Under the pieces are notes generated by a model. That model did no database searches. It was not told the DNA's origin and was given only the letters and a program-made list of their open reading frames with translations. A stretch of DNA of 64,000 nucleotides, taken from assembly GCF_000620845.1 (NCBI RefSeq), contig NZ_KK211189.1, forward strand, positions 1,689,662 to 1,753,661. The letters are read 5' to 3'. The stretch's first letter is position 1. Each line of letters starts with the position of its first letter. The DNA comes from Exiguobacterium marinum DSM 16307. Lineage in GTDB: Bacteria > Bacillota > Bacilli > Exiguobacteriales > Exiguobacteriaceae. Shown here in pieces: positions 25,402 through 33,772 of this stretch. Position numbers and translations under genes: made by a program.

Positions 25402-26938
25402 GTTATTGAAAGTCTTGTCGCAGCTCCATTTTCTATCACCATCGAACCTAGGCCGTCTGTTCGTCGCAATCCGTCAAAACGGAATCAACTTGATGCTTCT
25501 TTTTACATTGACGGAAAAAGCAGGGAGTCAAAATACGGCTTTAGTGGATAGTCGAGAAACAGTGACATATCAGGAGCTAAAGACAAGATGTGAACACCTT
25601 GCTTATCATTTGGCTGAGCAGTATGGGGTTAAAAAAGGACATAAAGTAGCGTTTCTTTGTAAAAACCACGCGTCTTTCGTACAAGGGATGTTTGCGGCCT
25701 CACGACTCGGTGCAGACATCTATATGCTCCATTGTTCGATGAGTCAACTGCACTTCAACCGGCTCGTAGAAGAACAATCATTCAATCTTTTGATTTACGA
25801 TGAGGAGTTCGAAGACTTAATTGAAAACTCGTCTTACGAACATTCGACCCTCGTCAGCTATCATGAGGAAAAGATATCAATCAATCGTTTATCGGATTCG
25901 AAACGACCTCATCAAGGAAAGCTTCCGGCCGCATCGAGCGGGAAAATCGTGATGTTGACCGGTGGCACTACGGGTAGTCCGAAACAGGTGATTCACAAAC
26001 CATCCCTCTTTCACTTTCTAGCTCCATTCACGGCTTTATTGAACCGATTGAAGTTGCCGTCATTCAACACTGCCTATATTGCCACGCCGATTTACCATGG
26101 CTACGGCCTCGCCATTCTTTTATCTTTTCTAGCGCTAGGGAAAAAGGTTGTCATTCAGGAGAACTTTGATGTGCAGAGAGCCTGTGACCTCATTCGGCAA
26201 CACAAGATAGAAGTGGTCACGGTCGTCCCGCTCATGATCCACAAAATGTTACGACACGATCCAACATCACTTCATTCCCTCGCATGTATCGCGTCCGGTG
26301 GTGCGAAGCTTCATCCCGTTTTAGTCCGTGAAGTCCATAACGAGTTAGGGAGCGTCTTATACAATCTCTATGGGACATCGGAAGCGGGCTTAAATCTCAT
26401 CGCCACGCCAGAAGATTTACAGTATGATGCGAATACGCTCGGAAGAAGGATTCCGGGAGGAGACTTGCAGATAGTGAAGGATGGGGTGGAAGTCGATCCA
26501 GGCGCCATCGGGGAATTTTGCATACGAAATAAGTGGTCCATGCAAAACAGGAAGAACCGCTGGATTCAAACGGGTGATGTCGGATACCGAGATGAGAACG
26601 GCTACTATTTTTTGTGTGGACGAACAGATGACTTGATTATCTCGGCAGGAAACAATATTTATCCTGGGGAAGTCGAGACGGTTTTGCGCGACCATCCGAA
26701 TGTCGAGGACGCTGCCGTCATCGGGGTAGAGGATGTGTACGCCGGTCACATCTTGAAGGCATATATACAGGTGTATGATGAAGTAATGCCAGAAGAGGCA
26801 TTATTGAGTTGGTTGCGCGAACGAGTGACAACATATCAGCTTCCACGAGAAATCGTGTTTGTGAAGGAGTTGCCTTATACAGAGGTTGGAAAGTTAGACA
26901 GAAAACGACTTAAAACGATCACTCGTGCAGATGAATAG
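25394..26938 (+). CDS. AMP-forming acyl-CoA ligase
   Basis: 514 residues of the ANL superfamily, which activates a carboxylic acid to an acyl-adenylate and then to its CoA thioester. Motifs in order are the P-loop MLTGGTTGSPKQ near 190, YGTSEAGLN near 325, TGDVGYRDENGYYFLCGRTDD near 390 and the catalytic Lys in YTEVGKLDRKRL near the end. The N-terminal 45 residues are hydrophobic and basic. The AGGAG site suits either the GTG at 25382 or the ATG at 25394 only poorly, so the start is uncertain. It pairs with the upstream SDR. Confidence 0.9.
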   Translation: MVKLLKVLSQLHFLSPSNLGRLFVAIRQNGINLMLLFTLTEKAGSQNTALVDSRETVTYQELKTRCEHLAYHLAEQYGVKKGHKVAFLCKNHASFVQGMFAASRLGADIYMLHCSMSQLHFNRLVEEQSFNLLIYDEEFEDLIENSSYEHSTLVSYHEEKISINRLSDSKRPHQGKLPAASSGKIVMLTGGTTGSPKQVIHKPSLFHFLAPFTALLNRLKLPSFNTAYIATPIYHGYGLAILLSFLALGKKVVIQENFDVQRACDLIRQHKIEVVTVVPLMIHKMLRHDPTSLHSLACIASGGAKLHPVLVREVHNELGSVLYNLYGTSEAGLNLIATPEDLQYDANTLGRRIPGGDLQIVKDGVEVDPGAIGEFCIRNKWSMQNRKNRWIQTGDVGYRDENGYYFLCGRTDDLIISAGNNIYPGEVETVLRDHPNVEDAAVIGVEDVYAGHILKAYIQVYDEVMPEEALLSWLRERVTTYQLPREIVFVKELPYTEVGKLDRKRLKTITRADE

Positions 26939-27118
26939 ATATTTAGGAGCGAATCAAATAATAAAAGTGGATGGTTTACTTTTTGTTTTTTCGTTTTTAG
27001 CCATTGTTTTATGCCATATTTTTTGAATCTCAAGGTAGATGTGATGATCATTCTTTTGACAATCATTACATTATCGTTTATTAAACATGTTGTATCGTTA
27101 ATAAAGAAGGATAGTTAA
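26931..27118 (+). pseudogene. Small two-helix membrane protein, apparently frameshifted at a T run
   Basis: An ATG overlapping the ligase stop opens a frame of 31 codons (MNRYLGANQIIKVDGLLFVF, then SFLAIVLCHIF). It ends right after a run of six T near 27020. One more T would carry it on through NLKVDVMIILLTIITLSFIKHVV to a TAA at 27118, giving 62 residues with two membrane helices and a basic end. Either this is a one-base deletion, or a phase-variable/sequencing artefact, or it is not a gene. The hydrophobic pattern on both sides of the run supports one ancestral frame. Confidence 0.4.
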
Positions 27119-27162
27119 ATCGTTATGAATCGAAACGTAGTAACCACAGATAGATAATATGA

Positions 27163-27408
27163 TTACTTTTTCAATTTGAATTGTTTGATCCGCCAAATCA
27201 TCGACGTCATAAAAGCTGCCCATCCACCGAGTACAAGGATATAAATTGCCAAGAAAAACACAAATGCTCCATAGTCTTCGAGCTCTTCGAATGGATTTTG
27301 AATGATCATTGGTTCGGATAATATGCCGACCACCATCAATGGAATGAAGAATAGAGAGAAACGTTTCCAAAAATAGTGTTTGTATAGTTGTGAAAATGTC
27401 TGCTCCAT
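27163..27408 (-). CDS. Small membrane protein, function unknown
   Basis: 81 residues behind a GAGGAGGG site. Two hydrophobic segments (about 18-33 and 47-68) flank a Glu/Asp-rich loop (NPFEELEDYG), and the C terminus is Lys-rich, so it is probably a two-pass inner-membrane protein. I do not recognise a family. It faces the frameshifted small frame and stands alone. Confidence 0.65.
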   Translation of the reverse strand: MEQTFSQLYKHYFWKRFSLFFIPLMVVGILSEPMIIQNPFEELEDYGAFVFFLAIYILVLGGWAAFMTSMIWRIKQFKLKK

Positions 27409-27515
27409 GATTGTCCCTCCTCAATAAAATTACACTTATTTACATATATGATAGCATATACACAATTGATGTTGGATGATTGGTCTTTATTTTTTAGCCG
27501 ATTTCAAATGAAAAG

Positions 27516-27542
27516 AGGGTGGCCGATTCATTCAGCCGCCCT
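27516..27542 (-). terminator. Terminator of the DM13 gene
   Basis: GGGCGGC / GCCACCC with wobble on the minus strand, followed by TCTTTTCATTT. Confidence 0.6.
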
Positions 27543-27551
27543 GCAGTCAAT

Positions 27552-28076
27552 TCATTCACTTGTTCCAGTCAGTTCTCCCGTCCCGAACGTCGCGCTGAAC
27601 GCACGGCACCAGATGACAACTGTGTTGTACTCCTCTAGATACACATCCGCAGGGACCAAATAGTTTTGATTCCCGATATTCCCTTTTAGAGCCCCTAGAC
27701 TGACGCCTTCGGTCGTCTCTTGACCTGGTTTTGTCAAATAGACAAATAAGTCTGGACCGTTCGTCGTCTCGAACTCTTCAAATCGGAGATATGTCCCGTC
27801 TTCTGCCTCGACCGAGCGGATCGTCCCGGTCGTCTCATAATTTTTCTCCCCGTCCATGAACACACCCGCTACTTCGGTTGGACTCGGTTGTGCTTCCGGT
27901 GTCTCGGACGTCTCTTGATCTGATTCCTCTTCCTCTGGAGCTGGTGATTCGACAGCTGTCGGCGGCAATCCTTCATCGACCGTCTCGGTTAAGAATAGTG
28001 GGGAGATCAGCCACCAGGCGATGGCGATCACGGCTACTCCGATCACACCGATGATGAGTTTCGTACTTGTTTTCAT
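27552..28076 (-). CDS. Membrane-anchored DM13-domain protein
   Basis: 174 residues from the ATG at 28076. An N-terminal hydrophobic helix (about 8-28) is followed by a Glu/Pro/Ser-rich linker to about 70. The DM13 domain then shows GTIRSVEAEDGTYLRFEEF and the hallmark YNTVVIWCRAFSATFG with its conserved cysteine. DM13 domains are thought to take part in extracytoplasmic redox or electron transfer, so the neighbouring msrA may be more than chance. The fold is clear; the role is inference. Confidence 0.88.
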   Translation of the reverse strand: MKTSTKLIIGVIGVAVIAIAWWLISPLFLTETVDEGLPPTAVESPAPEEEESDQETSETPEAQPSPTEVAGVFMDGEKNYETTGTIRSVEAEDGTYLRFEEFETTNGPDLFVYLTKPGQETTEGVSLGALKGNIGNQNYLVPADVYLEEYNTVVIWCRAFSATFGTGELTGTSE

Positions 28077-28146
28077 ATATGAGTCCTCCTTTTCGGATGT
28101 ATGAACCATTAGTAGACTTTTCCCGATTATTGGTCTTATAAAAAGA

Positions 28147-28166
28147 CGCGAATGCTAAAATTCGCG
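28147..28166 (-). terminator. Terminator of msrA
   Basis: CGCGAAT-N6-ATTCGCG, followed on the minus strand by TCTTTTTAT. Confidence 0.78.
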
Positions 28167-28177
28167 TGTGATGACCG

Positions 28178-28702
28178 TTATACGGTTTCAGTCCACTTCT
28201 CCTCGATGAACTCGTCGCGTCCCGAGATGGCCCGGTCCTCCTTATAATGCTTCGGATTTTTTTTATGATAGTCCTGATGGTAGTCTTCTGCAGCGAAGAA
28301 CGTCGTCGCCGGAATGATTTTCGTGACGATCGGGGCCGTGAAGCGCCCGCTTGCCGCCAACACATCGCGACTCGTCTCAGCAGCGACTCGTTGTTCTTCC
28401 GTGTGATAGAAGATAGCTGGGGCATACTGAGGTCCCCGGTCTTGGAATTGACCACCGTCATCGGTCGGGTCTGTCTGAATCCAATACAGTTCAAGGAGAC
28501 GTTCATACGAGAATAATGCTGGATCATATGTGATTTGAACGACTTCTAAATGACCAGTCGTCCCGGTTTTTACTTGTTCATATGTCGGATTGTCGACTTG
28601 TCCACCCATATAGCCGGATACGATGCCTTCAATCCCTGGTAATTCCTCAAATGGTGTCACCATGCACCAAAAACAGCCGCCTGCGAATGTTGCTTTTTCC
28701 AT
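28178..28702 (-). CDS. msrA: Peptide methionine-S-sulfoxide reductase
   Basis: 174 residues. MsrA reduces the S form of methionine sulfoxide in oxidised proteins. The catalytic GGCFWC (Cys10) is at the N terminus, followed by GYMGG, the family HLEVVQITYDP and DEGGQF-like DDGGQFQDRG segments, and the end HKKNPKHYKEDRA. No MsrB domain is fused. Its mRNA has an S-box leader, so expression should rise when S-adenosylmethionine is low. Confidence 0.96.
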   Translation of the reverse strand: MEKATFAGGCFWCMVTPFEELPGIEGIVSGYMGGQVDNPTYEQVKTGTTGHLEVVQITYDPALFSYERLLELYWIQTDPTDDGGQFQDRGPQYAPAIFYHTEEQRVAAETSRDVLAASGRFTAPIVTKIIPATTFFAAEDYHQDYHKKNPKHYKEDRAISGRDEFIEEKWTETV

Positions 28703-28736
28703 TCTGTCGTTCCCTCCAAATCGTCATTCAACAAAA

Positions 28737-28766
28737 AAGCGCTCACGTCGGATGACATGAGCGCTT
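28737..28766 (-). terminator. S-box expression-platform terminator of msrA
   Basis: AAGCGCTCA / TGAGCGCTT, followed on the minus strand by TTTTTTGTTG, between aptamer and msrA start. Confidence 0.85.
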
Positions 28767-28770
28767 TCGT

Positions 28771-28873
28771 CATATCGTCCAAGGTTTCCCTTGCTGGTCG
28801 TAGCACCTTGCCTAAGGCAGGTTGCTGTGAAGTCGCGGAGCCAGATCTCTCGTTCACTCTTGATATCGATATG
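28771..28873 (-). promoter_or_regulatory. SAM-I (S-box) riboswitch of msrA
   Basis: Read on the minus strand: P1 CATATCG/CGATATG closes the aptamer. Inside are ATCAAGAG (kink-turn), GATCTGGCTC, CAGCAACCTGCC and GGTGCTACGACCAGCAA in the S-box order. Binding of S-adenosylmethionine should favour the terminator at 28737-28766. Confidence 0.9.
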
Positions 28874-28887
28874 TAGTTGGTGAGAGC

Positions 28888-28917
28888 ATCATACCACCCT
28901 CAAAATACATTCGTCAA
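28888..28917 (-). promoter_or_regulatory. Promoter of the S-box/msrA transcript
   Basis: Minus strand TTGACG, 18-base spacer, TATGAT. The -35 overlaps the stop of the small upstream gene. Confidence 0.7.
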
Positions 28918-29075
28918 TGATTCGGTTTTTGTTTCAACTGAAAAACAGTCAAGACGATGATGAATCCAATCAACGCGATGGAAATGAGTGTACCATAAGG
29001 CACATTTTCACCGTATAGCTGTAAGAAAAATAGACCGAACACAGCCAGCAACACAAAGACATAGGAGCGTGTCAT
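28914..29075 (-). CDS. Small two-helix membrane protein
   Basis: 53 residues from an ATG at 29075, behind a perfect AGGAGG. Two hydrophobic segments (about 5-20 and 29-45) are joined by a short polar turn (GENVPYGT), with a basic tail. The longer frame upstream has no ribosome site and overlaps the divergent amidase, so it is rejected. No family recognised. Confidence 0.6.
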   Translation of the reverse strand: MTRSYVFVLLAVFGLFFLQLYGENVPYGTLISIALIGFIIVLTVFQLKQKPNH

Positions 29076-29184
29076 AGGAACCTCCTGTTTTTTCTTAAGT
29101 GTAACAAGAACACATCGACTTGGCGATACGAAAAGGAAATCAGACATAGAGCACGAATAAAGGGGAGAGATAAAGGAGGAATGT

Positions 29185-30594
29185 ATGATGGAACAAATCC
29201 AATTACATGAACTGACGATTGAACGTGCACATCGTGGGTATAAAGAAGGACAATTCACGGCGAGAGACGTGACCGCCTATTATTTAGGACGGATTGCAGC
29301 GTATAATGAACGGCTTCACGCCGTCATTCAAGTCAATCCGGACGCCCTGTTCGAGGCAGAGGCGGCAGACCGGGCGTACCGAAAAGGAGTACGCAAACCG
29401 CTACTCGGTATTCCCGCCTTAATCAAAGACAACATCGAGACGAACGGTCTGATGCGCACGACAGCGGGTGCTGCCGCGATGCGACATCATTTCACCGGTC
29501 GAGATGCCGAGCTCGTCAAACGGTTACGGGCTGACGGGGCTATTATCCTTGGGAAAGCGAATCTATCCGAGTGGGCGAACTTTTTAACGGAAGGTATGCC
29601 GAACGGATGGAGTGCCGTCGGTGGACAGACGATGAACCCATATGGGGACGTGTTAAATGTCGGGGGATCAAGTTCAGGGTCGGCTTCTGCGGTCGCGGCG
29701 AACCTCACTCTTCTTGCGGTAGGGTCCGAGACGAGCGGTTCAATCGTTCATCCGAGTGTTCATAACAGCATCGTCGGGATCAAGCCGACCGTCGGATTGA
29801 TCAGCCGCTCCGGAATCATTCCGATCTCACGTTCTCAAGATACGGCAGGACCGATGGCGCGTACGCTTCGTGATGCGGTCATCGCCTTACAATCGATGTG
29901 TGGTGAGGATGAATCGGATCCGGCGACTCTTGAGACACCGGTCGGCCCCCCTTACGTGACATGTCTCGACGTGAGGCAGGCGGTCGGGATGCGCGTCGGG
30001 TTCGTCAAACCAAATATTTCAGACGAAGAAGTCGGATTGTATGAACAGGCAATCCAGTTGCTACGACAAGCCGAAATCGAACTCGTCGAGGTCACGCTGC
30101 CGAAGCATGCGGCGCTAGAGCAGGCGGACATCCTGTTCGACGAATTCAAGCTCGGGGTCGCGGCGTATCTCGCGAACACGACAGTGCCATTTAAGACGCT
30201 TTCCGATTTGATCGAGTGGAACGCGGAACATCCTGAATCGATCCCGCACGGCCAGACCATCTTTGAAGAGGCGAACGCCCGATCTGGAAAACTGATCGAA
30301 GCGAGCTATCTCGACCGTCGCATCGCGGACGTCCGTCTCGCAAAAACAGAAGGGATTGACGCATTGCTTCAAACTCATAAACTGGATGCAATCGTCCTCC
30401 CACATGACATGAACTACGACATGGGTGCGAAAGCAGGGCATCCGACGATTACAATCCCTTATCAACTGAAAGAGAGCGGTGCCCCATTCGGCCTCTCGTT
30501 CACGGGGACGAGCTACGCGGAGCGTGATTTGATTCGGGTCGCTTATGCGTTCGAACAGTTCATCACACGACCGACGCCTCCAGATTATTCGTAA
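29185..30594 (+). CDS. Amidase-signature family protein
   Basis: 469 residues. It carries the amidase catalytic Ser-cisSer-Lys set: Lys in PALIKDNIET near 75, and the glycine/serine-rich GGSSSGSASAVAANL and GSETSGSIVHPS near 160-190. Length and opening helices resemble GatA-like and peptide amidases. GatA itself would sit with gatC and gatB, which are absent, so this hydrolyses some other amide, for example a peptide amide or xenobiotic. The start has AAAGGAGG. Confidence 0.9.
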   Translation: MMEQIQLHELTIERAHRGYKEGQFTARDVTAYYLGRIAAYNERLHAVIQVNPDALFEAEAADRAYRKGVRKPLLGIPALIKDNIETNGLMRTTAGAAAMRHHFTGRDAELVKRLRADGAIILGKANLSEWANFLTEGMPNGWSAVGGQTMNPYGDVLNVGGSSSGSASAVAANLTLLAVGSETSGSIVHPSVHNSIVGIKPTVGLISRSGIIPISRSQDTAGPMARTLRDAVIALQSMCGEDESDPATLETPVGPPYVTCLDVRQAVGMRVGFVKPNISDEEVGLYEQAIQLLRQAEIELVEVTLPKHAALEQADILFDEFKLGVAAYLANTTVPFKTLSDLIEWNAEHPESIPHGQTIFEEANARSGKLIEASYLDRRIADVRLAKTEGIDALLQTHKLDAIVLPHDMNYDMGAKAGHPTITIPYQLKESGAPFGLSFTGTSYAERDLIRVAYAFEQFITRPTPPDYS

Positions 30595-30595
30595 G

Positions 30596-30624
30596 TTGCA
30601 CCCGTCTCTCACGTCCGCTACAAT
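30596..30624 (+). promoter_or_regulatory. Promoter of rlmN
   Basis: TTGCAC, 17-base spacer, TACAAT, 35 bases before the rlmN start. It begins two bases after the amidase stop. Confidence 0.65.
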
Positions 30625-30659
30625 GGTACGTATGCGGATTAGAGAAAGGACAGATTACA

Positions 30660-31721
30660 ATGAAATCATCTATATACGGGTTGACGTTTGATCAGCTCAC
30701 AAATGAGTGTACGGAAGCGGGATACGGTGCCTTCCACGCACGTCAAGTTTGGGACTCGCTCTACATCAATCGGGTCAAATCGATGGACGACCTCAACGTA
30801 CGAGACGAGGTGCGCGAGTACTTAACAGAGAAATACGTCATCTCGACTCAAGACCTGTTCGTCAAACAGGAAGCGGGCGACGGAACGGTCAAATTCTTAC
30901 TTAAATTACATGATGGGCACTACATCGAGACGGTGCTCATGCGTCATAAATACGGTCGTTCGGTCTGTGTGACGACACAGGTCGGATGTAACATCGGCTG
31001 TAGCTTCTGTGCTAGCGGGTTGTTGAAGAAGACACGTGACTTGACGGCTGGTGAGGTCGTCGAGCAGATCATGACCGTCCAACATTTCCTTGATGAAGAA
31101 GGAGATGGTGATCGCGTCAGCCATATCGTCGTCATGGGAATCGGCGAACCGTTCGACAACTTCGACAACTTGGTCGACTTCTTGCGTGTCGTCAAAGATG
31201 AGCGTGGTCTTGCGATCGCTCCGCGTAAGATCAACGTGTCGACGAGTGGGCTCGCGGACAAGATCTACAAGTTCGCAGACCTTGACTTACGCATCAACTT
31301 GGCGCTCTCGCTTCATGCGCCGAATGATGAGCTTCGGACACGCATCATGAAAATCAACCGGGCGTTCCCGCTTGATCAACTCATGCCATCGATTCGTTAC
31401 TACGTCGAGAAGACGAACAAACGAATCACTTTCGAGTATATCCTACTCTCGAAAGTGAACGATTTACCGGAACATGCGGAAGAACTCGCCGACTTGATTG
31501 AAGACATCAAAGACAAGTCGTACATCAATTTGATTCCATACAACCCGGTCAACGAGCACATCCAATATGAGCGAAGCACGCCTGAGGACATCATGGCGTT
31601 CTACGACATCTTGAAAAAACGTGGCGTCAACACTGGTGTCCGTCTCGAGCACGGGACAGACATCGATGCGGCATGCGGTCAACTCCGCAGTAAGCATATG
31701 AACGTCGAAGGCGCGAAGTGA
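30660..31721 (+). CDS. rlmN: 23S rRNA (A2503-C2) methyltransferase, radical SAM
   Basis: 353 residues. RlmN methylates A2503 of 23S rRNA and A37 of some tRNAs. The radical SAM cluster Cys110-x3-Cys114-x2-Cys117 (GCNIGCSFC), MGIGEPFDNF, the methyl-carrying Cys in DIDAACGQLRSK near 339, and FLLKLHDGHYIETVLM in the N-terminal domain are all present. It is RlmN rather than Cfr: it has GEP and not the Cfr GEA motif. The stand-alone position differs from the rsmB-rlmN-prpC order of Bacillus. Confidence 0.93.
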   Translation: MKSSIYGLTFDQLTNECTEAGYGAFHARQVWDSLYINRVKSMDDLNVRDEVREYLTEKYVISTQDLFVKQEAGDGTVKFLLKLHDGHYIETVLMRHKYGRSVCVTTQVGCNIGCSFCASGLLKKTRDLTAGEVVEQIMTVQHFLDEEGDGDRVSHIVVMGIGEPFDNFDNLVDFLRVVKDERGLAIAPRKINVSTSGLADKIYKFADLDLRINLALSLHAPNDELRTRIMKINRAFPLDQLMPSIRYYVEKTNKRITFEYILLSKVNDLPEHAEELADLIEDIKDKSYINLIPYNPVNEHIQYERSTPEDIMAFYDILKKRGVNTGVRLEHGTDIDAACGQLRSKHMNVEGAK

Positions 31722-31722
31722 A

Positions 31723-31755
31723 AAATGGCCTCTCCGAACCTCGGGGAGGCCATTT
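31723..31755. terminator. Bidirectional terminator between rlmN and the methyltransferase gene
   Basis: A 13-bp stem AAATGGCCTCTCC / GGGGAGGCCATTT with one wobble. Confidence 0.83.
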
Positions 31756-31757
31756 GC

Positions 31758-32357
31758 TTATCGTTTTTGTCCGATATATTGAATCACAGCGGATTCACCG
31801 TGATGGAGCGTGCCTTCTTCTCGCCATACGACGTTCTCGTTTAAAACGAGAGGGATGAAATCGTCTTCGAGTTGGTGAAACATCTCTTCGGTGTACAGAA
31901 GTGAGGCGTCTTTTGGTCCGCCTGTCCCGTAAGCGAGTTGGGTTGTAGAGTAAACTTCTGTTATGAATAGGCCACCAGGTCGAAGCGTTTGTCGAATACC
32001 GGCGAACACTTTTTCTCTGACGTGGGGCGGAAAGTGTCCGAAGATGCAGACGACTACGTCATACATATCTTGCGACCAGTCCGCTTCATTTAAATCAATT
32101 TGCTTCGTTTGAAGGGAGACGTTTCGTGAAGCCGCCAAGCGCTTCGCTTTTTCGAGCCCGACTTTCGAAGCGTCCCACATCTCGACGTCGAGTCCGAGTG
32201 TGGCGAGCCATACTGCGTTTCGACCTTCTCCTTCAGCGATGGCTAACACATGTTTTCCTTCAAGCCGATGTGTTGTGATGAAGTCGAGTAAAAATTGATT
32301 TGGCTCCGTTCCGTACACATATTCATCGGTATTGTAACGATCGTTCCATTTAGACAA
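31758..32357 (-). CDS. Class I SAM-dependent methyltransferase (TehB/thiopurine-like)
   Basis: 199 residues. The TTG at 32357 is chosen because GAGGAG lies 8 bases before it and the peptide then begins MSKWNDRY, as family members do. SAM motif I appears as HVLAIAEGEGRNAVWLA, with an acidic residue in VEMWDASKVGLEKA. Later come DVVVCIFGHFPPHVR and LRPGGLFITEVYSTTQ. It resembles TehB/TPMT-like small-molecule methyltransferases. The substrate is not evident. Confidence 0.87.
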   Translation of the reverse strand: MSKWNDRYNTDEYVYGTEPNQFLLDFITTHRLEGKHVLAIAEGEGRNAVWLATLGLDVEMWDASKVGLEKAKRLAASRNVSLQTKQIDLNEADWSQDMYDVVVCIFGHFPPHVREKVFAGIRQTLRPGGLFITEVYSTTQLAYGTGGPKDASLLYTEEMFHQLEDDFIPLVLNENVVWREEGTLHHGESAVIQYIGQKR

Positions 32358-32503
32358 ATGATCCACTCCTCTCACCTTTCCATAAATATATCAAAATGAT
32401 GAGACTAGGGTGGAAATCCTCTACGATTTTTCGAATTCATGCATAGTCCAGATGGGAGAAGGGAATAGATTTCTGAACTAATGGATAGAGTGGAGGCTAA
32501 GTA

Positions 32504-33385
32504 ATGGAAAGAATAGATGCGTCGTTGTGGATTCGGGTACGAAATACGCTTGGTGAAGGTCCTTGTTGGGATGCTGAGTTGAAGCGTTTCTATTGGGTGG
32601 ATATCGAAGGTCATACGTTATGGTGGTATGACGAGCGAGAAGACGAGATTTCTTCTTTCGAAGTCGGAAAACAGGTCGGTTTCGTCATTCCAAAAGTGAC
32701 GGATGGTGTCGTCCTTGGTCTTAAAGACGGGATTTATGAATGGGATGAAATCAACCGGGAGTTAATTAAAATTGTCGAATTGGATGACCCTGAAGGTCGA
32801 TTACGTTTTAATGATGGGAAAGCCGATCCGTACGGTCGTATTTTTGCCGGGACGCTCCACTTGGACGATAAAGAGAATCAGGCATCTCTCTATCGGGTGG
32901 ACCGCGATGGAACGACGACAACACTTATGGATGAGTTGACACTTTCAAACGGGTTGACGTGGTCTCCTGACCATTCCGTTTTTTATCATATTGATACACC
33001 GACCGAAAAAATTCGACAATATGATTTTGACATGAAGACCGGCACATTGTCGAACGGAAAGGTCGTCATCGACTTTTCGGAAGAGGACGGCTTCCCGGAT
33101 GGCATGACATCGGATACGGAAGGTTTTTTATGGATCGCACATTATGCAGGAAGTAAAGTATCTCGCTGGGATCCATCGACCGGTGAAAAAGTGTTAGAAG
33201 TTCACGTCCCTGCCCCGAATGTCACATCATGCGCCTTCATCGGGGATGGTCTCAATCGATTAGCCATCACAACAGCACGTGAAGGGATGGACGAGGAGGC
33301 GTTAACCGAACATCCGGACGCTGGATCGGTATTTATTATCGAGACAGATGTGAAAGGGATGCCGCTTTATCGCTTTGGGCGTTGA
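32504..33385 (+). CDS. SMP-30/gluconolactonase-type lactone hydrolase
   Basis: 293 residues forming a six-bladed propeller of the SMP-30/LRE family. The metal ligands are visible: Glu18 in TLGEGPCWD, Asn in RFNDGKADPYGR, Asn in LSNGLTWSPD and Asp in FPDGMTSDTEG. These enzymes open sugar or other lactones. No sugar-acid pathway adjoins it. A small unknown gene follows after 12 bases and is probably co-transcribed. Confidence 0.92.
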   Translation: MERIDASLWIRVRNTLGEGPCWDAELKRFYWVDIEGHTLWWYDEREDEISSFEVGKQVGFVIPKVTDGVVLGLKDGIYEWDEINRELIKIVELDDPEGRLRFNDGKADPYGRIFAGTLHLDDKENQASLYRVDRDGTTTTLMDELTLSNGLTWSPDHSVFYHIDTPTEKIRQYDFDMKTGTLSNGKVVIDFSEEDGFPDGMTSDTEGFLWIAHYAGSKVSRWDPSTGEKVLEVHVPAPNVTSCAFIGDGLNRLAITTAREGMDEEALTEHPDAGSVFIIETDVKGMPLYRFGR

Positions 33386-33397
33386 GGAGGACATACG

Positions 33398-33664
33398 ATG
33401 GTGAAACGACTGTTAGTGCGAGCAGGTATTGGATTGGCAGTTGCGGCAGCGGTCAAGGTGGGAATTCAAAAATTACAAGAAAGTCGAGCGAGGGAAGAGG
33501 ATCATTCTTATCTCGATCCGAAGTGGGACGAGGTCCCGAGTGTCGATTCGGACAAGGACGAGGATGAAGTCGGATTGACGCAGCTCGACTCCATTTATCG
33601 AGCCGAGTGGCAAGCGAACGCCTATCCGCGTTCAGAAGCAGAACGGAAAGCGTTGGAAGAATAA
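33398..33664 (+). CDS. Small protein with N-terminal helix and acidic tail, unknown
   Basis: 88 residues behind GAGGAGG. The first 25 residues form an Ala/Val-rich hydrophobic helix with basic flank, long enough to anchor in the membrane. The rest is acidic and soluble (DSDKDEDEVG). No recognised domain. It shares a transcript with the SMP-30 gene and ends in a terminator. Confidence 0.7.
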   Translation: MVKRLLVRAGIGLAVAAAVKVGIQKLQESRAREEDHSYLDPKWDEVPSVDSDKDEDEVGLTQLDSIYRAEWQANAYPRSEAERKALEE

Positions 33665-33678
33665 TTGAATGTTCATGA

Positions 33679-33706
33679 AAACACGTCGATGAGGCGTGTT
33701 TTTTTA
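33679..33706 (+). terminator. Terminator after the small acidic protein gene
   Basis: AAACACG-N9-CGTGTTT followed by T6. Confidence 0.85.
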
Positions 33707-33741
33707 TTGACAAAAGGGTGGAACCGTTACATTATACAAAG

Positions 33742-33754
33742 AGTAATGATTACT
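33742..33754. promoter_or_regulatory. Zur operator of the COG0523 gene
   Basis: AGTAATGATTACT is a perfect palindrome containing the Bacillus Zur core GTAATNATTAC. It lies 18 bases before the start codon. Repression in zinc-replete cells is expected. Confidence 0.78.
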
Positions 33755-33772
33755 ATTTAACGGAGGTCCATC

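Noticed and set aside
30115-30612. 165-codon minus-strand frame inside the amidase gene
   Set aside because: The amidase signature on the other strand is complete; this frame has no motif.
30660-31721. Cfr-type resistance methyltransferase instead of RlmN
   Set aside because: The GEP motif, length and terminal cysteine context fit RlmN; Cfr has GEA and a different C-terminal sequence.
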